In this document: piece after piece, positions 39,355-44,076 of the stretch
Position numbering within the stretch: the stretch's first letter is position 1
Layout: the number at the start of each line of letters is the position of its first letter
Assembly: GCA_963575745.1 (NCBI GenBank)
Contig: CAUYUJ010002059.1
Coordinates: 50,001-94,076 of the forward strand
Direction of reading: 5' to 3'
Length of the DNA stretch: 44,076 nt
Source of the DNA: Prorocentrum cordatum
Taxonomy: Eukaryota; Sar; Dinophyceae; Prorocentrales; Prorocentraceae
Translations under genes and position numbers: made by a program
The notes under the pieces: generated by a model
The model's database searches: none
Seen by the model: the letters and a program-made list of their open reading frames with translations, nothing else
What the model was told of the DNA's origin: nothing

Positions 39355-40872
39355 ATGCCGCCGCAGCATCCGTTTGAACCGCCGCCTAATTACTCGCCGC
39401 GGCATGGGGGCAACCGCCCGCCGCCATTTCAACGACCGCCCGCCCATCCTCCAATCCAGATTCATCCGCGTCCGAAAGCCAGAGCGCCGTCGCCCGCGAT
39501 CCTGCAGCTGCGACCGAAAGCGAACCCCGCTTCGCGGGATTCCGCTGCATGGCATGCCCCAGATGCTTCGGCGGCGACCGAGGTCGCGCAAGCAGCGGCG
39601 TCGGCGGCCGATACCTCGGCAGGGCCCGATGCCGCGGAGGCAGATGCCGCGGGCGAGCCGAGCCCATCCTCAAGCGATGCCGAGCTTGACGAGCTGCGGA
39701 GGAGGCTTGACGATCTCGCCATGGAGGAGGAGACTGCGGTCGCGGCCTGGCGCAGGGTTGCGGCGGCCCGTGCTCGGTTTGAGGTCGCCGACACTGGCGC
39801 GTTTATTCCAAGCATGCGGGCCTTGGAGGCAGCTTGGATCGAGCGCGATGCCGCCGCCGATCGCTGGAATGCGGCGATCAGCGCGCTCGAGCTCGCGCGC
39901 GAGAGGGCCTTCATGTCCCGCGAAGAAACCATTGCGATGGGCGAGGAGCTCAAGGCCGCGGAGGAGGCGGCGAAACAGGTGTGGTGGGGACCTAAAGACC
40001 CAACCGTCAGCAGCTGCGAGCGTTGCATTGTGGAGGAATGCATGGTGGAGGGGTTGCGCGAACGGGGTGTGTCGATAGGGTCGGGGTGGCAACGTGCTCC
40101 GCGTTTTCGCTGGCGCGGCGGGGCGTCGCTCGAGGCGCGCGCGCCGCTCGCCGTTCGCCGATCGGGATGTGTGCGCACACCTCCTCAACGCACTAATCGG
40201 CGTCCGCGTATGGGCTCGCGAGCCGATCGGCGTTCCGTTGCAGCATTATGCGGCTGCGTGCAGACCGCGACGGCTTGCGCTGTCGTGGTCGGCACCTCTG
40301 CGCTGAGGCTGGTGTTTGTGTGGTTTCTAAATAATGCATCTGGGACTAACGTCCGCTTCGCATGTATATCTAATCCCACCAGCCCTCTGGTCGTAGGTGG
40401 TTTAAGGAGTTTCCTCTTCCAACCTCCTTCTTCTCCTTCGGGGAGGGGTTTACCCCTCCCCCTAGCCCCTCCCCTGGACCTGGACGGGGCGTTCCGCGAG
40501 AGGTTGGGATGGCTCCAAGAGCGCCTCGGAGAGCCCAAGATGAGCTCCAAGATGGCTCAAGATAGCCTTATATGCCTCAATATGGCTCCGAAGATTGTCC
40601 AAGAGGCCCCAAGACCGCTCCTAGATAGCACCAAAAGGCCAAACAGCTCCCCGAGAAGCCCCCCCACGCGGCCAAAATCTTCAAAAAGCCTAAGGAACAC
40701 TAATGAGTTTCGGCTTCTCGCCTTTTCGCTTCCGATGGCCATCCGATGCCCCAAGATGGCTCCAAGAGGGCCCAGAGCCCCAACAGGGGCCCAAGAGAGC
40801 CCCAAGACGGCCCCAGGAGCGCCCACGAGCGCTCCAAGAGCGCCCCAAGAGGGGTCCAGGATGCGATTTTAG
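39355..40872 (+). CDS. Coiled-coil protein; 3' end uncertain, frame runs into an L element
   Basis: ATG 39355 is chosen over 39265 because the protein-like character begins here: a Pro-rich N-terminus (PPPNYSPRHGGNRPPPFQRP), then an Ala-rich stretch, then helices from about residue 105 (AELDELRRRLDDLAMEEET, AAWIERDAAADRWNAAISAL, EELKAAEEAAKQ). After 39978 the quality drops: a CAG/GTGTGG donor in phase 0 suggests an intron there with an unlocated 3' exon. The open frame to 40872 otherwise includes the end of an L element from about 40354 (PLVVGGLRSFLFQPPSSPSG), which is not native coding. No SL relic was found. Family unknown. Confidence 0.5.
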   Translation: MPPQHPFEPPPNYSPRHGGNRPPPFQRPPAHPPIQIHPRPKARAPSPAILQLRPKANPASRDSAAWHAPDASAATEVAQAAASAADTSAGPDAAEADAAGEPSPSSSDAELDELRRRLDDLAMEEETAVAAWRRVAAARARFEVADTGAFIPSMRALEAAWIERDAAADRWNAAISALELARERAFMSREETIAMGEELKAAEEAAKQVWWGPKDPTVSSCERCIVEECMVEGLRERGVSIGSGWQRAPRFRWRGGASLEARAPLAVRRSGCVRTPPQRTNRRPRMGSRADRRSVAALCGCVQTATACAVVVGTSALRLVFVWFLNNASGTNVRFACISNPTSPLVVGGLRSFLFQPPSSPSGRGLPLPLAPPLDLDGAFRERLGWLQERLGEPKMSSKMAQDSLICLNMAPKIVQEAPRPLLDSTKRPNSSPRSPPTRPKSSKSLRNTNEFRLLAFSLPMAIRCPKMAPRGPRAPTGAQESPKTAPGAPTSAPRAPQEGSRMRF

Positions 40873-41497
40873 AAGCTCTGGAGGGGCAACGCTAACTAAA
40901 GCCCCCCTCTTCTCTGGTCGACCTCCTTCAAGATGGCCCCAAGAGGCGCCCAGGATGCCCCCATAGGCCCCCAAGGTGGCCCCAGGAGGCCCCCAAAAAG
41001 CCCCAAGATGCTCCAAGATGCCCCTAAGAGGCCCCCAAGAGGACCGCAGAGGCACCCCCGAGGCACCCAATGCGCCCAGGAGACCCCCAGGACCGCCCTA
41101 GGAGACCCCAAAGGCGCCCCAACAGGATGGCACCAAAGATGCGACCACTTATATATCCCCAAGAGCTCCGAAGGCGGCATCCAAAAGGACCTTACGGCCC
41201 TTGTGCTATCGCAATTTTCCCCATCTACATGAATCATCCTTCTCTCACTCCTAATAAATGCCTCATCCTTCTGATACTTAGTCATCCTTCTCATCCTCAT
41301 CCTCCTAATGTTAATCTCCTTCTCTCCCACTCCTCACCTCATCAATCCATCCAGCACTTCCCTCCGTCTCTACCTACTCCTCCTTCGCGCGGTGTCTTAG
41401 GTTGTCCCCCTATGTGACTCCGCGCTCACCTGATCACCTCAACTCGCCATTGCGGAGTTTGTTTCTGGGTGAGGCTTCGGTGGGGATACGCGAAGCG
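40354..41497 (-). mobile_element. L element, complete copy 3 (inverse orientation)
   Basis: On the minus strand: CCGCTTCGCGTATCCCCACC at one end, GAGTTGAGGTGATCAGG, ATGAGGATGAGAAGGATGA block, CTTGGGGCC-type array, core in inverse at 40703-40745 (CTTTTCGCTTCCGATGGCCA), hairpin GGGGAGGGGTAAACCCCTCC, and the end CCACCTACG then CCAGAGGGCTGGTGGGATTA. Its other terminus reads CGCTTCGCATGTATATCTAA, so both ends begin with CCGCTTCGC in inverted orientation. It lies at the convergent switch to the gene at 42956. Confidence 0.8.
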
Positions 41498-41928
41498 GCT
41501 AGATGCGGCTTATGTGCAATGTGCTAATTCTCGATTGTTCCACACGAATTCGTACACATCCCGTTCACACAACTGTTACGCGTGCATACGGAGTACACAT
41601 ACATACGCGTTTATGCATACAAATTTGTGTCTACGACGCCATGGTGTTACACATCGCACATTCACCGCTAATCAACACACATGTACGCGGTTAAACGCTC
41701 GTGCAGCATACAAATCATACGTATATAATGTACCACAAGCCGCATGCAGCGTTACGCCTAAGCCTACATGCATGTAGATCAGAACGCCCCGCGTCGACCC
41801 GAACAGCTTTGAAGCATGGAGATATATGTAGCAAACAAGCCTGTCACATTCGCGGGCGCGAATGTGCAATGTTTCGCACTGCGACCCAGAAGAGTGGAGC
41901 CCCTCCTCTCCTCTTCTCCCCCTCGCGG

Positions 41929-42045
41929 GGCCAATGATCGCCTCCCGTCTCTCCCGCCCGTCAGGTGGTCGACCTTCGGGTCTTGCCCTCTGGGCTCCAC
42001 CTGACGGGAGTGGGGGAGATGGGGGGGGGGGGCTGATGATTGGCC
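41929..42045. mobile_element. Foldback element with about 45-bp inverted ends
   Basis: GGCCAATGATCGCCTCCCG and CGCCCGTCAGGTGG at the left face CCACCTGACGGGAGTGGG and CTGATGATTGGCC at the right. A poly-G run (about 42020-42032) interrupts the right arm. From 41498 to 41928 and from 42046 to 42955 no gene is supportable. Confidence 0.65.
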
Positions 42046-42370
42046 TCGCCTTCCGAAGCCGCGGGCTGCTGACAATCGCTGTTCCCCGAGTGTTTTCACA
42101 GTTCAGAGGCTCCTTATTGCCCTCGTGGTGCAGGGCAGCCCCTAAGCCCCCCATCGCAGGGCGCTGCAGACTGCATGTGGGCCCCACCCTCCCCCGCCCC
42201 CCCTCAGCATATGTAGCTGATCCCTAAACAGTAGGCCCTCAGGGTAAAGTTAGAACGCCAGCAGCCATGCAGCAAACTTTACAATTGTATGCGTGCTGGT
42301 CAGAATGACCCACGCGCCTTTTTGACGTCCTGACTTGTGGAACATTGCCCCTCAGAGCATTGACTGGTTG

Positions 42371-42398
42371 ATATATATATATATATATATATATATAT
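42371..42398 (+). repeat. AT microsatellite
   Basis: A run of about 28 bases of alternating AT. No gene is associated. Confidence 0.9.
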
Positions 42399-42955
42399 GG
42401 ATGCCGTACTCGTGCGCTCTTTTTCCGATTGCCCAGCGGCAGACAACGCGCCAAGGAAGCCTCGCGCCGAGACAAGGCGGTGGAGGCCCAACCGTGTCCC
42501 CAGGGCAGGGGGGCTCCGACGCAGGCCGAAAAAGGCCCACATCCCAAAGATGAGTTAGTTGGACACTCCCGACAATTCAGTAGATCGAGCCATCCCAAAG
42601 GGAGGGAGGACCATCCCAAACGCACACATGTTTTCACCCTCCCCCGACATCTCAACACTGCAAGTCGCCCACACGTATAATACAGCACGTAACTATATCA
42701 AAGGCAGATCGGCCATCGCAGAAACAGTCCTTCCCAACAAAACATGTACGCTCACCCCAACCGAAAACCTTTCCCGAATAGACTCCTCCCATCATGTGGG
42801 TGGCCCCCGCCCACCCCCGACCCCCCCCAAACTCCTTGGGCTTGGAGGCTCTTCGCGCCACGATGACGTCCGCACGCACCGACCTATACCGACATACCGC
42901 TGCAACGCGTGCAACGCATTGCAAATGCTGCGCGAGCGTAAACCACAACCCCCAC

Positions 42956-43642
42956 TCACGGGGCCGCCTCCACCAGCCCGCGCTTGATGGCGTCCTGCAG
43001 GAACGCGACCACGGCGATGTACGCCTGCTTCTCAGAAGACACGTTGCGATGGTCGAACTTCCTTTTAACCTTGTTGCATCCGTCAAGCAAGACGCCCTGC
43101 GGTAGCTTTGCCGTCCTCTTTGACTCAGACCTGCATTTAAACAGCCAGCAGCCATTGGGCTTCTTGAACGACCCCAGCTCGACGGCGTTGCAACTGCTGC
43201 CACTGCTGCGCGTATAGCGTGGGATCACCCCTTTGAGTGCACGGCTGCATGGGTGCTTCACCTTGGGCCGAATCGTGGGCTTGAGCATCTTCATGAGGCA
43301 CGCGGCGCAATGTGCTGGGGCTGGCCCCGCCGCCTCCGTCGCTGACGTCTCCTTCGCCGCCGCCTCCTGAGCTTGCTGCGCCGCCCGCTGCGCCGCCTCC
43401 TCCTTCTTTGCCTCCTCGGCAGCCCTGCTCTCGAATATGCACTTCATGAGCGAACATCCCCGAGTCCACCGCTCCTGCCGCGCTGCCCTCATCCACCGTG
43501 CCGAATCCCATCGCCGCACAGTCGCACTGCTTAAGCTGCGTGAGCTCGATCTCTTCGAGCTCGAGCTCGACGAACTCGTCGAGCGGGAGCGGCTTCTCGA
43601 GCCCGATCTCACCATGGCGGCCCGAGGGACCGATTGCAACAT
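42956..43642 (-). CDS. Uncharacterised SR-tract protein with Cys-containing C-terminal region, 228 aa
   Basis: ATG 43642 is the first ATG after an SL relic 48 nt upstream. ATG 43615 (GCCGCCATGG, 219 aa) is the stronger-context alternative in the same frame. Residues 12-40 are an SR/poly-Ser tract (SGSRSRSRSTSSSSSSSKRS). Residues 75-100 are an Ala/Glu helix. Residues 105-228 look folded, with CAAC and spaced Cys (HPCSRALKGVIPRY, SSCNAVELGSF, NGCWLFKC, LLDGC) and a final helix (AYIAVVAFLQDAIKRGLVEA). The Cys spacing could bind metal, but no known finger pattern fits. An overlapping frame (acidic, ELELEEIEL) also stays open over the N-terminal part, so the N-terminus is less certain than the C-terminus. 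Confidence 0.7.
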   Translation of the reverse strand: MLQSVPRAAMVRSGSRSRSRSTSSSSSSSKRSSSRSLSSATVRRWDSARWMRAARQERWTRGCSLMKCIFESRAAEEAKKEEAAQRAAQQAQEAAAKETSATEAAGPAPAHCAACLMKMLKPTIRPKVKHPCSRALKGVIPRYTRSSGSSCNAVELGSFKKPNGCWLFKCRSESKRTAKLPQGVLLDGCNKVKRKFDHRNVSSEKQAYIAVVAFLQDAIKRGLVEAAP

Positions 43643-43690
43643 GCAATATGCACAAGTGCAAACAGTTGGCCGCCGATGTCGCAACCGATG

Positions 43691-43711
43691 TTTGAGGCAA
43701 AATAGCCGCGG
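43691..43711 (-). other. DinoSL relic upstream of the SR-tract gene
   Basis: The minus strand reads CCGCGGCTATTTTGCCTCAA, then A: 16 of 21 leader positions agree without gaps, including the ATTTTG and CTCAA blocks. Confidence 0.65.
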
Positions 43712-43769
43712 GCGGATGATCTGCCACCCAGTCAGGCGCTGATGGCACTGCGAAGATCGCACCACATAT

Positions 43770-43900
43770 CATTCCCACAGCCCAGCGTAGCGTGACATCA
43801 ACGTTATCACGCTCGCTCGCATAACATAGCACGGCATCGCGTTCATCATTGGCGGTAGCATAGCACGTTGACACGCGTAGCATAGCGCAGCATATCAGGT
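43770..43900 (+). repeat. GCATAGCACG-like short repeats
   Basis: Loose repeats of AGCATAGCACG, GCGTAGCATAGCGC and similar at 43820-43895. The stretch from 43712 to the window end holds no gene I can support. Confidence 0.4.
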
Positions 43901-44076
43901 ATTATGTCGCTGCTGCGGCTGGTGGCGCCCCAGGGCGCGCATGCACGTGTGCAACTCTGCGCTTGCAAATCATGTGCACCACAGCGTTTGCCACAAGCGG
44001 TTCTTATCGGAAATATGACACCCAGTAGCTCTGATACGCTCGATCGTGCTTCATAGCGATAGCATGTTGACCCGAT

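Noticed and set aside
43137-43883. Overlapping minus-strand frame of 248 codons at the SR-tract gene
   Set aside because: It lacks an ATG between the SL relic and the acidic segment, and its second half is a Gly-rich shadow of the better frame. The acidic ELELEEIEL part keeps some doubt open.
1-44076. CRISPR arrays, bacterial operons, rRNA genes, reverse transcriptase or transposase genes
   Set aside because: I looked for regularly spaced repeats with unique spacers, conserved rRNA blocks and catalytic motifs and found none; all TIR elements here are non-coding.

Overview
This window looks like nuclear DNA of a dinoflagellate. The decisive sign is the 22-nt dinoflagellate spliced leader (DinoSL), which is fixed to mRNA 5' ends by trans-splicing and should not sit beside genes in the genome. 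Worn copies of it lie just upstream of several genes here. The clearest is at 36278-36299 (about 19 of 21 positions identical); a second clear one is at 33587-33610, and weaker ones lie on the minus strand at 43691-43711, 30764-30786, 29933-29956 and 22415-22435. GC-rich sequence, long one-strand homopolymer and GGA/CCT/GCT tracts, sparse genes of unknown function and no bacterial-style operons agree with this. The genus cannot be told from the sequence.

Layout. 1-14.6 kb holds no gene I can support. It is a patchwork of short inverted-repeat elements (several MITE-like families), tandem repeats and low-complexity tracts. 14.8-18.6 kb carries two plus-strand genes: an 819-aa protein with at least one intron, and a 262-residue protein interrupted by one frame break. 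20.5-22.4 kb carries two minus-strand genes (an RS/PR-rich protein and a coiled-coil protein). 22.7-29.1 kb is repeats, including a 1.85-kb composite element. 29.2-30.7 kb carries two more minus-strand genes. 31-33.2 kb is repeats. 33.6-40 kb carries three plus-strand genes, two of which share a C-terminal domain. 43 kb carries one minus-strand gene.

The gene blocks therefore run + + / - - - - / + + + / -. At each of the three strand switches there is a copy of a roughly 1.1-kb dispersed repeat (here called L) with an array of degenerate CTTGGGGCC-type units, a conserved core, a GGGGAGGGGTAAACCCCTCC hairpin and short inverted ends. Other L copies lie within blocks.

The most interesting biology is the set of genes preceded by SL relics. 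This is the known signature of mRNA that was reverse transcribed and put back into the genome. It marks likely start codons (the first ATG after the relic in five of six cases) and makes two neighbouring paralogues a likely retroposed pair, one of which now has a 303-bp intron. No gene here matches a family I can name, so functions are left open.
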